This document shows, one piece after another, positions 41,601 to 52,893 of a stretch of 64,000 nt of DNA; the stretch's first letter is position 1, and each line of letters begins with the position of its first letter. The notes below the pieces were generated by a model. That model worked only from the letters and a program-made list of their open reading frames with translations. It made no database searches and was not told the DNA's origin. Location: the NCBI RefSeq assembly GCF_032362555.1, contig NC_083514.1:3395001-3459000 (forward strand), written 5' to 3'. Made by a program: the position numbers and the translations under genes. Origin of the DNA: Amyelois transitella. Its lineage: Eukaryota > Arthropoda > Insecta > Lepidoptera > Pyralidae.

Positions 41601-43912
41601 TTATAGTAATAACAGTAAAAAATATAATAAGATAAGAAAAAAACAATGCATGTTAAACAGGGTATTTTTACCATGCTGACTAAAAATTGCAAAAAAATGC
41701 AAAATATTTTCCAGAATATTTTACTTACTAAGAATAAAGCCATGTTGGCTTTATTCTTTCATTCCCATGTTGATACAGCGATATTGAAACCTGATACGGG
41801 ACTTACAGACTTTGCCAAAAAAACTTGGTTTTCATTGACACTGTTTTAATCAAGGAGTGACTAAACCCTCAAAACAATTGCTTAAATATTAAAATTACCT
41901 TAATAAGTTCCTCAGGCTCTGGTGGGTCACCAGGCGGAGTCTTAGGGCTCAAAGTGATATGGGTCTCAATATGTCCATCCACCTCCACTTTGGTCTCACT
42001 GCGCCTCCTCTCGTGTCTAGAGTGTCTCTCCTTGTGTTCAGTCTTAGCCTTCTTTTCTGGTTCCTTTGCCTCCGTGTCTACGGACTTACGCTTGCTAACT
42101 TTTTTAGGCAAAGCATCGTTAGGGTCCACTGAAATGTTACATAGTAAGTAATAAGGTGCAATAGTTATGAATACGACTGTTATCACTTGTGGTAATTGCG
42201 TAATTTGTATAGTACCCATATACCACTTAATTTATTTATGGACTTGTAGTTCTAGTTATTTGTGTCATTGAGAAGTTTTGAGAAAGAATTCCATATTTGT
42301 GTTTATGTTAGTGAGATATTTTGAGAAAATAATTGTAAAATGCTTATTACAACAATCTTACCTGCTTCCTTGAACTCTTGTATTTTTTGAGCATCATAAA
42401 CACCTCTCTCCTGCCAGATATTCAAAATTCTATGTAAAGAGTTCTTAGTCTTCTCACTAATCCCTGTCTTAGCCATGTGTTTGAAAGAGTCCACAAGCAC
42501 TTCTCCAAATTCCTTGCCATATTCCGGACCCTTCTTTTTGCTGTTCTGTATCACGTCGTTGGCAAGGTACATGAATGTAAGCTGCTTGCTATCTTTGGCT
42601 GCAAATATATAAATCGTTATAAAGCTGTATGGGCCTTTTGGTCCTACTGACGAGAACTAAGACTGTTAGCTCTATATACCCGGCAAAAGATAAAGACGGG
42701 ATAATATGACTATTTTATCCAAACATTATACATATTATAAAAAGAAAAAGGTTCCTCCAACCACTTGGTATTAGTCCAGGTTTGTGGTCACCCCTGGAGA
42801 AGAGACCGGGTTCGCCTATGAATCAAAATCCTGTTTTCCATAAGTCTTTACTTACATCTAACCTCCGCAACCTTTGCAGGGGAAACTAACCTATATTGGA
42901 TCACTGTCATTAATCTAAATATATGATAATGCAGTAACAATAGTGTTTCACTATAAGCACAACTCCATTGAGATTCACAACTACCAAAACCACCACTCGG
43001 TCATTACAAAATAAATTACTCTCTATATGTTGGGTGTGATCTCTGCAATGGTTAAATGAGTTGTTTTGGACCAAAAAAACTCCAGTCACTATACTTGTAC
43101 AAGCTACTAATGGCGTGCCATTGCTGACACATGGTACATTTGCCATCTTCCAACTAAAAGGCAGCAAACCTATCTATAAGAACCTAAAACTATGCCAGCA
43201 TTTTGTTCAGGGGCAGCAGACATAGCTTATATATCACACCCACATACAATATACCTTTTATTGGTGAAAATATTTGCATGATTGGTTCAGTATTTCTGAA
43301 GATTAGCATTAAAAAACCAACAAAAAATCAAAGTTACAGACTTTACCTCTTTGTAAAATTATTGTAGATAATTCTTTCTCTCTAGGTATGCTAGTTGAAA
43401 ACTAAGAAAACATATCTATTTATTTATAATTGATGATCATGAAATCAAGAAGTAAACAATCACACTTAAACCATGATTATCCGATGTGAGTATACGCAAG
43501 TGGTTAATTTCGAATAATAAAAAAATATAACTAACTTATTATATTATAAATACGAAAAAAAGGTATAAAAAATACGCAATAACGATTACGATTCCAAACA
43601 TGAATTTTGTGGTTGTAAAATCCAACCAATAAAAACAATAGTTTAACTATGAAAAGAGATACTATATTTACAGGAATATTATTATTGATTCCTGGGTTTA
43701 AATTAAGTTATCATTGGAAGCCCAATTCCAACAGAAAAGAAATAAAATAATTTGAGGTTACCTTTCAACAGTTCCTTGTACCAAGTTTTCACTACTGCTG
43801 CATGGTGTTTACGGTGATGAATTAGCCATAAAGACAATGTTTGGATACTTTGTTGACTTGAATTTAGCTCCTGCAACTTACGGATCAACGCGTTTTCGGT
43901 GAAGCCAGCCAT
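38648..43912 (-). CDS. RPRD1: RPRD1-type regulator of RNA polymerase II (CREPT/p15RS family), six exons
   Basis: Exons in gene order: 43912-43762, 42598-42362, 42128-41899, 41229-41121, 39320-39145, 38794-38648 (TGA at 38650-38648). The phases close, 350 codons with stop, so 349 residues against about 310-330 in vertebrates. The family binds the phosphorylated C-terminal tail of RNA polymerase II through its CID and helps tail dephosphorylation and transcription. The CID (about 1-130) has LSLWLIHHRKHHAAVVKTWY and FMYLANDVIQNSKKKGPEYG, then LNIWQERGVYD. A basic Lys/Arg/Glu-rich linker follows (about 131-200), then PEELIKALLELE and IASLPPEVSEVQLLSKLE, and a coiled-coil dimer region AVELLAEYNLRLSEELEKRR. 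It ends TGGLAPLPSAGDLFSV, the family's C-terminus. The identification is secure; A versus B paralogue is not meaningful in insects. Confidence 0.95.
39321..41120 (-). other. RPRD1 intron 4, nothing recognised
   Basis: 1.8 kb of AT-rich DNA. A 70-codon plus-strand frame at 40351-40560 (MAIMPISGTSAKFDFSFNGR) starts at an ATG but matches nothing I know and has no splice partner. It may be a transposon fragment. A stretch near 39745-39850 (CACGCGAAAAACTATCGCTA, GGAACGGGACAGCTATAG) resembles 28790-28890 and is an unnamed repeat. Confidence 0.4.
42745..42905 (-). repeat. Family B repeat in RPRD1 intron 1-2 side
   Basis: The text CACCCCTGGAGAAGAGACCGG, AATCCTGTTTTCCATAAG and ACCTCCGCAACCTTTGCAGG matches the family B words seen at 52500-52610 and 46695-46775. 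It is non-coding. Confidence 0.5.
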
Positions 43913-45534
43913 GGTTAAAAATAAACTGGTAAGAATGCCACGGAAACACACAAACAGTCCTCCACCAAGAAGTTGCTCAAATTGACATTTGTTTGACTAA
44001 CGCGTTTGACGCTAAACGCCATTTTCTTTTTTACAATGTCACGATGGGCATGTGATGCGCCAACGTGCAGCCTACTTATCTAACACTACAAATTACAACT
44101 TCTGGTTTAATTGCTGCTGGAAATCCTCCGGGGAAGTCTACAGGCAACATTCAAAACATAATGTAAATTCCAATGAAGGGAAAAGCTAATAAACTTGAGA
44201 TTTTTCTTGATGGGCGATGGGCTAACAACCTTTCACTATATGTAAGCCATTTATCCGAACGGGGCTTTGCAGACTTGGCATTGTCTACCCCGTAGGGATT
44301 GTTGTATGTTACAGATATGTATATAGTTGCATGGCTTAATGGTAGAATTGCGATTCAAATAATGACATTGTTAGCCCATCGCTTAAAAGAAGAATCCCAG
44401 GTTTACTAGCCTATCCTTTAATCGCCTTTTACGACATCCATGGGAATAACGAGATGGAGTGATCCTATTCTACATTGCCGTACGGCACTTTCATGGATTA
44501 AAAATAGTTTATTTATTAAGTTAAAATACTTATTAGGTACTAAACTTATTTTTAGTCTATTCTTATGCCTAGTAATAGAACCTATACTTACCTATTACGC
44601 AGCTATAAATAAATTACTTTTAGACTAGGTACCTGCCTACATGAAACTCCACAAGTTTTTTTAACAAAAATAGAATGTTATGGTAGTTGGTCAACCAAAA
44701 AAACTATTGCATGGATGAATTTATCTCTTTTGAATTATATTAGTACTTACGAGTAGGTGTCTTCGTTAAATTAGTCATCGATATTTATAAGGGATGACGT
44801 ATCTAAGTTGATTAAAGATAAATAAATAGGAACGGTATCCGGTAAGTATGTACCACATTATGTATAAATAAGTACCATATATTATAAATTATTACGTTTT
44901 CAAGTAGGAAATTACCTACTACTACTACTACTAGCTAATTTATTTAAAAAAAAAATAGCATATCATCAAACATCGCCTGTTATGAACTAAGAATTTTTAA
45001 AACGTACTTAAGTGTTATTGTTCTGGTAGTTTCTTGAAGGATCATCTATCATTTATTTATGCTCGGAACATTCATCAGAAGCGATTAAAATGTTTGTTTT
45101 CAATTAATGCAAGCAAGTAGGTATGTAAGTATACTTTAAAAAGACTAGCTACTTGCGATAAAGGTTACAATGAAAACAAGCCGTCTTAATTTATTTTTAA
45201 AATCAAGTAAGTATACATCGCAATGTCCGACCTGACAATTAACTTCCGAAGATGGTAGCAGTGTTGTTTTGTTTTCCGTTGACCGGCCGACGTTATATGA
45301 TGAGACTCCGGCGTCTTTCTCCGTACACCTGCGATAAAGCCTCAGTTTGGCTTCCAAAGGCTGCGACGCACGCGCTTCCCCGAACCGAACCGCGCCAAGT
45401 AAAGATTACGCGCGAAAATGAAATCGGGTTTCTAAATTTAAAAACATAAGTAATTTATTTTTTAATTTAGGTGCTCAAATCAAATCAAAGGAGTATTGAA
45501 ATTTTGGAATAACTTTTTTTTATAGTGTTTAAAA
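43913..45534. other. Intergenic region between RPRD1 and a plus-strand secreted-protein exon
   Basis: It holds the RPRD1 promoter side (43913-44050), an inverted pair of family A pieces (44186-44490) and, at 45230-45430, a GC-richer stretch that is a good candidate 5' UTR or promoter of the downstream exon (GCCAA|gtaaag donor near 45400; ttttttatag acceptor at 45525, 10 bases before its ATG). Confidence 0.4.
44186..44490. repeat. Two family A pieces in opposite orientation
   Basis: At 44186-44260 minus-type wording (AATAAACTTGAGATTTTTCT, GGGCGATGGGCTAACAAC). At 44335-44490 plus-type wording (GGTAGAATTGCGATTCAAAT, AGCCCATCGCTTAAAAGAAG, TCGCCTTTTACGACATCCAT, GTACGGCAC). Both are partial. Confidence 0.65.
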
Positions 45535-45637
45535 ATGAAGTTTATTTTCGCTAACAATGCTGCCGGTTTGCTGTTGGTGTCACTAGTATTGATGGCCAGT
45601 GCTCAAAGAACATCAAACAATAATTTCAGAGATACTG
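45535..45637 (+). CDS. First coding exon of a secreted or membrane protein (signal peptide)
   Basis: The ATG at 45535 opens MKFIFANNAAGLLLVSLVLM, then ASAQRTSNNNFRDTG, ending with ACTG|gtgagt in phase 1. A charged start, a hydrophobic core (residues about 9-21) and ASA-Q make a textbook signal peptide with cleavage after residue 23 or so. An acceptor-like ttttttatag 10 bases upstream suggests a 5' UTR intron. I find no convincing next exon within the window, so the gene probably has a very long first intron and continues beyond 64000, or is not real. The protein family is unknown. Confidence 0.6.
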
Positions 45638-46694
45638 GTGAGTTATACTGCTAATTATATCTTGATTGTATAATGCTAATTACATGTAGAATGTTTATCA
45701 TTTTTTAACATGATTAGTTTCTACTTACATCGTTGCTAAAGAAAACAAATAAATATCTTATTTTCCGAACAAACCCAAATTAAAATTCTACCTATAGCAG
45801 TAAAATCCGATTTTAATAATTTATAGATAGTTATGTGGTGTCCATAATCTTCGGAATATATGGAAAACTTACATTTAAGTTTTTTTTCCGAATTTTATGT
45901 ATAAGTAAATCAGTTAACTAAGATTATCAAAATACTTATATTTCACTTTGTAGGTAGGTTTACTTACAATAAAGTTCTGTATTTATCACGACATGAAAAT
46001 GTGCTTAGCTGACCCTTCATAACATTATTTCCGCTAGTTAACTCTCTATTTAATTTAACCATGATTCCAAATCTAACTAGGTAACAGTATAATGATGATG
46101 AGAGTAAATTATTAAGCGTTAATACGATAACATTATAAATCGATTGGTTGCACAGAGCAAAGCACGATGCGGTTAACAGTCGGGACTTGATTCCTTTGCT
46201 TCGTGGTATGACCCAGATAATCATTGCAGTCAGCCATGTCGAATCATGTAATGGAAATCTTAGAACTAATGTATGTAGGTACCTATCCTAGTCTCAGTAC
46301 ATAGTAAAAGAGTTTCTATAGTTTTTTGAGACATACACCTACGAAACCTTGAGGGCGTTAGCCTTTAACAATATAAAGTAGAACCCTTTATTGTACAAAA
46401 AATATTACCTATATAAAATAAGAAAAAAATCATTGAAGAGCAAAGATCAAGCAAGGACTTGATTAGCGGAATGCCGACAATGTAATGTTGTCTAACTCAC
46501 GCTGTTTAAAAAAAATGCATTCAAAAGTCAAACTACGAACGAAGCCTCTTGATATCACCTAATCAATAAAAGAAGGCAGCTGTTTTATTGGCATATCTTA
46601 ACTCGATTTACTTAATTATTTATATAAAAATTCTTCGTTTGTGAATTGGGTCATTAATCACATAGACCATGACTAAAATAAAGTTTTTAGACGT

Positions 46695-46775
46695 AGCGAC
46701 TCCCGTCTGACCTCCGCAATCTTTATAAGGGAACCTAACCCATATTAGATTTTTGGGGATTACACGATGTTATCC
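46695..46775 (+). repeat. Family B repeat fragment
   Basis: CTGACCTCCGCAATCTTTAT followed by GGAACCTAACCCATATTAG matches 42840-42900. Confidence 0.45.
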
Positions 46776-47152
46776 CTCGCCGTGAGAGCAACTTTCAGCA
46801 AACTATTATAATTATAACAAATAAAATTAAAAATAACCAATTGATTAATTTAATTTATTCGAATTTGCATGCCATTTTTTAAAAGAACGATATCTTTACG
46901 CGGTTGCGTAATAAACTGTGATTTAATACAAGAATATCTGTATAAAGTGTCTCGATGTCTGTTTGGCTGCAAGGCACTTTTACTTTTCGGATATCTACAG
47001 TGGGAGTGATTTCACTCGAAAGCTGGTTATTGCAATACAATATCACATCATTTTATAACTGTATTTTGCATTTATAATATTAGTGGGATGCTGTTTTGAA
47101 GGAAACAATTGCCGATGAATCATTTTTCAGAAAGATTGCTTTACTCTGTATA

Positions 47153-47345
47153 TCACGACTTTATCCCAAGAGCAGTAGATAGAGTCTCGAAAAGACTGGA
47201 AGTTCTCTTTCAGCTTGGTAATGAAATTGAGATTCGGATAGCGACAGGTTGCCCTATCGCCTAAAAAAAGAATATGACAAGAAGTGTTAAGCCTTTCCCT
47301 TGATAGACTTTTACAATCAGCGTGTGAACAAAAGCTTCTAGTACC
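47153..47345 (+). repeat. Family A repeat, divergent copy
   Basis: ATCACGACTTTATCCC, GATAGAGTCTCGAAAAGACTGG, GAAATTGAGATTCGGATAGC, GACAGGTTGCCCTATCGCCT and AAGCCTTTCCCTTGATAGAC stand in family order. Confidence 0.7.
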
Positions 47346-47440
47346 AGTACACTCAATAAAAACTCCAAATTAAAACTCTAAACGGTTCAAATATGCATGA
47401 ATTAAAAGAGAATGATTTTATAAAATTGGATACCAGTTGA

Positions 47441-47492
47441 TGTCTTTTGTTCCATGAAGTTACGGTGTAATAACTTCATGGAACAAAAGACA
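47441..47492. repeat. Perfect 22-bp hairpin
   Basis: Arms 47441-47462 and 47471-47492 are exact complements (left arm starts TGTCTTTTGTTCC), with an 8-base loop. No flanking transposon ends are seen. It could be a very recent inverted duplication, a tiny foldback or a small-RNA precursor. Confidence 0.9.
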
Positions 47493-47919
47493 AACACTAA
47501 TGCTTCTTATATTATTTTTATAATTTAAAAAATAAGGCGTGGTGATTCTTTATGGTAAAAATATTTTTAGTAACGACATTGCATGATATCATGTAACAAA
47601 ACCTCGGATCATGTAAGTAGAACACTTCGTAATAAAAAATAAAAAACTAGAAAGTATTTTCTATATGAGCACTAGGTATGTATTGTATATACGTATCGGC
47701 GCGTGATAGCAAACTTTCGACAGATATGATAAAACGCGGTCAATTCGCGTTGAAAGCAGGATGTAGATATCAAATCAAACTATGCATATTACATGAAATA
47801 TTATTTTTTATATTAGGAATTTAAGTGTGTTTGAACTCATTGTGCCTAATTAATTAATCAATTCACTGGATATCGTCGCCTTGAACATTGGCTTATTGTT
47901 CCCTACACAGCCTCAACCA

Positions 47920-48110
47920 CAACAAAAGCTGGTCAGAAGCAGTGCAGCTTGAAAGCGCCCTCTGCAACTAAGTTGTTTGTACAAGAAACTCTTCGAACTC
48001 GTCACATCTGCTCTGCCGCCGCGCTGTAGTGTGACGACTTTGATGAGTTTCTTGTAATGATGCGGGCCCGCTTTCTAACTGTGCTACTTCTGACCTGCAT
48101 TTGGTCTGAT
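47920..48110. repeat. Long imperfect foldback
   Basis: The left half (47929-48006) and right half (48030-48100) are roughly complementary. TACAAGAAACTC...GTCACA pairs over 27 positions with about five mismatches, and TCAGAAGCAGTGCAG...AAAGCG over 25 with about five. The middle is GC-rich (CTCTGCCGCCGCGCTG). The open frames on either strand here are probably by-products. Confidence 0.65.
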
Positions 48111-49747
48111 TGGGCCTTAAGGTACATTTCTTTCCCATATATGTTGTAAGAGTGGAGCACTCCCTAAATGCTACAATAGGTTCTTCTGTTAAGATGCGAC
48201 TCCCGAGTGATATCAATGTTTGATATTAGTTTAAAAGTTGAGATTGGGATGGGATGTATAGTGATTCTGCCAAGGAGCATCGCATTACACTCGTACTACC
48301 TATTTATTACCTTTGCATCGACGACGAATAAGGAAAATTGGAACATCAAATGGATTTTAAATCATTGAAATTTTTTAAAGGTTTCTTGTAGATGACAACC
48401 TAATGAGTGTTATTTACTATTAGTGTCGTATATTTTGACATATTGCGAGAACTGAAAATAAATGAACCATAAACCATTGAAGAATTTGAAGACGCCACCA
48501 TACTGAGCTTATAATCAATCATTATGATAATGAAATGAGGCAATAACCGACAAAATCGTATATACTTACAACAGGTCGGAACATAATAAATGTTGTACTT
48601 TTCTTTATTCAAGGAGATAAAAGTTCGTGTTTGAATACAATGTTGCTTTCAAAGAAAAATTGAAAACGTAGGTTAGGATAAATTTACTTACTTAATTAAT
48701 TCCCATTGACATTATGGTCGTCAGCACAATTTAAATATGAACGGTATCAAAAACTCTCGCCATACTTGTTTTTCTGGTGGCAATGACCTGTTAATCTCCA
48801 TCTACTTAAAATATCTTTAACATTTCTGACCATTATAAAATTACATTTTTAATCTCTTTGACCCGCACACTCGGGACTGTACATGATCTAGCCTGGGCAG
48901 GGTCACCGGAGGTCAGGTGGCATTCCTGATCTTTCTTCAGTCATGTTCAACACGAGCTCTTCAAGCTTACCCAATCTTCTTAATATTTCGTATGTAATCT
49001 TAATAATTCATACTTAGTACATTTCGTATATGCTAATGAGCACTAAGCATTTAAGGAATATTAAGAGCGTACATAGTGACCCTCACGCCGAAAAAAATGT
49101 AATTCCTTTACGATTATATTCGTATTGAAATCATTAGTTAGGTATAAATTCATTTATGTTTTAGAATCAGATAAGAGATCTATTTTTGTAAATTGACGTC
49201 CGGTGGAAATGCTGCAGTGTAGTTTGTTCCGCCGTTTCTTCTACACATGCACTTTGGAAGCGGTAGTACTTATAATTACATTTAAGTGATGTGACGTCAA
49301 TAAGTGATACCTTGTATCCAATTTTGAAAATAAATCTATTCTTTTCTATTTGCAATAATCGACTAATACCTACAGGTCCTTTACCTACACTTAGTAGGTA
49401 CCTACGTAAATAAGCCTTACAGTGAACGTGGCTTTTCAGATTTTTTAAGACTGTTACCTCTGTATCTACATATGGTATAAAGACGTGATTATTTGTAGTT
49501 GTAAGTATGTTCTACTCGTATGATCAAAACATAGTTTGCCTTACATTTCATAAAGGGAACCGGTAGTGTTAGAAAATAAACAGACTAGCTATATCTACTT
49601 ATTCCAAAGTGGTATGTTTATGAAACTTTCTCATACAATACTTACCTTTATTATTTACATAGTACTTACTACAATAATATCTGTCTACTATGCGAGATTT
49701 ATAGCACTTTCTTCTGTTATACATTATTACATAACGAACTCTTCATA

Positions 49748-51364
49748 AGGTAGGTATGGCATTTAACGCCCAATGTGTAAAAACGCCCGAATGCTAAAAA
49801 TCGGAGATAATGCCGCACGAGTTACGTTATACTTCATGCACACATAGAATAAACCAATAGGAACGCGCGGACGCGACGCGGCGCCGCTCAGGCCATCGGT
49901 CGCTCAGTTGTGAACCGAACTTGAAGGACGCCGGCAGTGCACGCTGTTCTTATAAAAAATACTCCGACAAATCCGTAAGTTTTAATTCATTTTCTGTAAT
50001 TTACATGTCTAATTTTGTGATAAGCGTTCTATTTAGATATCTTTATTCATATTTCATTGACAATTTGATTGATTTGTTTGTAATTATGTGTGAAAATATG
50101 AGAACTAGGTACAAGGTGCTATTCGGGTAATAACGCCCCGTGACGTGAGGTTTGGGCGTCAATAGCCTGTATGGGCGCTATTATCCTAAGTGGGCGTATT
50201 TATACAAGGCGAAAATCGATGTGTTTTATTTCATAATGATTTGCTTTTAACAGATCCGGGAAATGAATCCATCTCATTCCACACGTAAAAGAAGAGGGGA
50301 GTCATGGTCTGAAGACACTATGAAAGTTGCCATTAAAGCTGTGCAAAGAGGTCATTTGATTCAGCGATCAGCAGCGGCAAGGTATAATATTCCGCGAAGA
50401 ACTTTAAGAGACCATTTAAAAACAGGTCAAGAAATTAAACGTTTGGGGAGAAAACCTATTTTAACGACACACAAGAAAAAGATTTAGCATCGCGGATAAA
50501 AAGATTTGCTAGCATTGGGATTCCACTAACGCCTAAATTCATAAGAAAACAAGCTTTCTTATTTTGCGAGAGATATGACATAAAAAATAATTTGAATAAA
50601 TCCAAAAGGATTGCCGGCGTAGATTGGTTAAGATACTTTTTAAAAAGAAATCCATCCATTAGTAAACGAAAACCGCAAATAATGAACCCAGCTCGTGCAC
50701 AAAAGTTGAATAAACCTATTGTTCAACAACATTTTCAGAATATCCGCAAATTATATGATGAGTTAGACATACTGCGATAGACATAAGCTTACATCATTTC
50801 AGGGCATTAATTGATGTACTGTTTTGGGGCGTCATTAGCCACCTACGGTGAATAGCGCCCAATAGGCATTTTAATAAATCTGATTTTTTATTAAAATCCT
50901 TTAAAAATTGATCTTCTATTGTTATAGAACATGTTAAAAGTGAAATATTTTTGTTATAGATGATTAAGTTGAAATTACGAGATGTTTGAAAGTGTTATAA
51001 AATTATAATATTTTAGTATTTGTAGTTCATATAATGATAATTATGATGCTATCTAAAAAAAGATAATATAATATACTTTTAAGTTTTGTACGGCTCTAAG
51101 TCGAAATATATGTGTTTATTAAGATATTACGTAAATAAATATATGGGCGTTACTAAAAACTGTATGTTCAGTAACGCCAATGACAGGCTATTCAGAAAGT
51201 CTTTGTTTTCATAATCTTATATGACTGATAACATATATGTGTTAGTTTTTTGTATTCTTTTTTTGACAATAAAACTATTTTTCTAAACAGTTTTTTAATC
51301 CAATCATTTTATTCAATAATATATTGAATTGAAATTAAGCGGGCGTTAAATGCCTATGATACCT
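49748..51364 (+). mobile_element. Pogo-like DNA transposon 2, DNA-binding half only, with GGGCGT arrays
   Basis: 1617 bp between TA duplications (49746-49747, 51365-51366). The inverted ends share AGGTA, then GGCATTTAACGCCC (49758-49771 and its complement 51341-51354). ACGCCC / GGGCGT-type words recur at about 49783, 50133, 50154, 50173, 50192, 50827, 50855 and 51145. A spliced unit is likely: a GC-rich leader (49850-49975) ends AATCC|gtaagt and an acceptor ttttaacag precedes ATCCGGGAA and the ATG at 50263. The gene codes the HTH_psq and CENP-B-type DNA-binding regions, then stops; no DDE catalytic domain is present. Confidence 0.82.
50263..50780 (+). pseudogene. Pogo-like transposase N-terminal half with a frameshift
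   Basis: From the ATG at 50263: a basic start, then SWSEDTMKVAIKAVQRGHLI, SAAARYNIPRRTLRDHL and LGRKPIL, a clear HTH_psq domain. The frame ends at the TAG at 50485-50487, but the other frame from about 50462 carries on with EKDLASRIKRFASIG and GVDWLRYFLKRNPSISKRKP, the CENP-B-type second helix domain. So one base change near 50455-50465 breaks it. It stops at 50778-50780, before any catalytic domain, as in many truncated pogo relatives. Confidence 0.82.
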
Positions 51365-51494
51365 TATTTTATTTAGTACATAGTATAATTTGTCTGCTGT
51401 AATTACTAGATGAGTTTATTCATTTTGTAATTATTATGCAGATATTAAGTTGTCAATTTTTTTGTACACAAAAAAAAAAAAGAATAAAACCACT

Positions 51495-51665
51495 CATCTC
51501 ATTCCCATGGATGTCGAAAAAGGCGAGTAAGGGACTAGCAACCTGTCACTATTTGAATCTCAATTTTATCATTAAGTCAGACAGCTGAAAGTGGCCTATC
51601 AGTCTTTTCAAGACCGTTGGCTCTGTTTAGCCCGCAAGGGAAATAGACATGATTATTTGTAGGTA
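51495..51665 (-). repeat. Family A repeat, inverted copy
   Basis: Minus-strand landmarks: CTATTTCCCTTGCGGGCTAA, CTTGAAAAGACTGATAGGCC, TCAGCTGTCTGACTTAATGA, TGAGATTCAAATAGTGACAG, CGACATCCATGGGAATGAGA. Confidence 0.82.
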
Positions 51666-51891
51666 TAATATGTAAGTATATTTTGTAGACAGTTTTGCCT
51701 TCTCTTCTATCTCTTGTATATCTAGCTCAATTTTAAAGAGCCTTTACCCCCTTTTAGGCCGTTTTTGATGTCGATCTCGTGGTTATATACATCTTCGGTT
51801 GTGCACTAAAATATATTAATGAAGGCTCCTTCCAATATAGTGAAGCTGGCACATATTTAGGCATTTATAAAAAAAAAATGTTTTAAAGTTT

Positions 51892-51995
51892 AATAAGCCA
51901 TCTTCGACCAATAGCTTTAGAATAACTTAATCGACACGACATTCTATGGGTGTCGATTAAGTTATTCTAAAGCTATTGGTCAAGAATGGCTTATT
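51892..51995. repeat. 46-bp near-perfect hairpin
   Basis: Arms 51892-51937 and 51950-51995, loop of 12 bases. The inner 32 bp pair perfectly (GACCAATAGCTTTAGAATAA...). Three mismatches lie in the CTTC/TCTT patch, and the outer 10 bp (AATAAGCCAT) pair again. There is no coding capacity and no obvious target duplication. Confidence 0.92.
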
Positions 51996-52499
51996 TTTGT
52001 ATGGCTGAAACAAAAGGCTTATCCTAATTATTTATAAATTCCATTTAAAAAACTGCTACGATGAATAATAACCCCGTAGTTAATAAACACTATAATGATA
52101 TTATAATTTGGTATGTTACATGGAGTCAAGTTGCAATTTTTCTTTTGCATTCTTAAGGCCGCCAGGATCCAGTTTTTGCTGTTGTAAAGAACTACAATGG
52201 GTGCATTGACTGATGCTTCATCAGAAATTCAAGATGCCATATCATTACTGTGGACCTGCCTTTACATTATTTATAAAGATAACACTGCTTGAATACTAAT
52301 AACATGTATCTGCCTTTTATACGTCAATAATAAGTTTGACATATCAAGATTTATCATACATAATTAAGGTATAAAAATGTAATTTGAGAATATTATAGCT
52401 ATATATGTATGTTTTCCACATTTATAATTAAGAATATATTCAGAACTCTTAAGGTTTACCACCAGGACAGTGTATAACATACAGATATTTTTTTTAATT

Positions 52500-52612
52500 T
52501 GGTGATAAAAAAATTAAGGTTTCCTCTGGAGAGGAGCCCGGGGCGCGCTTTTAAACCATGATCCTGGATTGGGTGAGTCAGGTTTTCCAAAGCTGAATTT
52601 GACATCCTCACG
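52500..52612 (+). repeat. Family B repeat fragment abutting a SINE
   Basis: AAGGTTTCCTCTGGAGAGGA, TTTAAACCATGATCCTGGAT, TGAGTCAGGTTTTCCAAAG and CATCCTCACGACGTTTTCCC are family B words. Confidence 0.5.
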
Positions 52613-52627
52613 ACGTTTTCCCTCCGA

Positions 52628-52851
52628 CGGCCTCTGTGGCGCAGCGGTTTGTGACACCGGAGGTCCCGGGTTCGAATCCTAGCCAGGGCATGATAAGAAA
52701 ATAACTTTTTCTGATTGGCCTGGGTCTTGAATGTTTATCTATATAAGTATTTATTATAAAATATAGTATTGTTGAGTTAGTATCGTAACACAACTCGTAA
52801 CACAAGTCTCGAACTTACTTCGAGGCTAACTCAATCAGTGTAATTTGTCCC

Positions 52852-52892
<41 letters not shown>
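52628..52892 (+). repeat. tRNA-derived SINE ending in a (TA)n tract
   Basis: A-box-like TGGCGCAGCGG at 52637-52647 and a perfect B-box GGTTCGAATCC at 52669-52679, about 20 bases apart. The body contains TCTGATTGGCCTGGGTCTTG and GTAACACAAGTCTCGAACTT, then TTTGTCCC and a (TA) microsatellite 52853-52889. The acceptor stem cannot be closed, so it is not a tRNA gene. A reversed 3' fragment of the same family lies at 59640-59735. Confidence 0.85.

Positions 52893-52893
<1 letters not shown>

Noticed and set aside
47911..48029. A possible second exon for the signal-peptide exon at 45535 (acceptor cacag, phase fits, 38 codons then TAG)
   Set aside because: The stretch is the left half of an imperfect foldback, so its open frame is better explained by the repeat; the phase match alone has a one-in-three chance.
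52630..52690. A tRNA gene
   Set aside because: A and B boxes are present, but the acceptor stem and anticodon arm do not close and a SINE body with a (TA)n tail follows.
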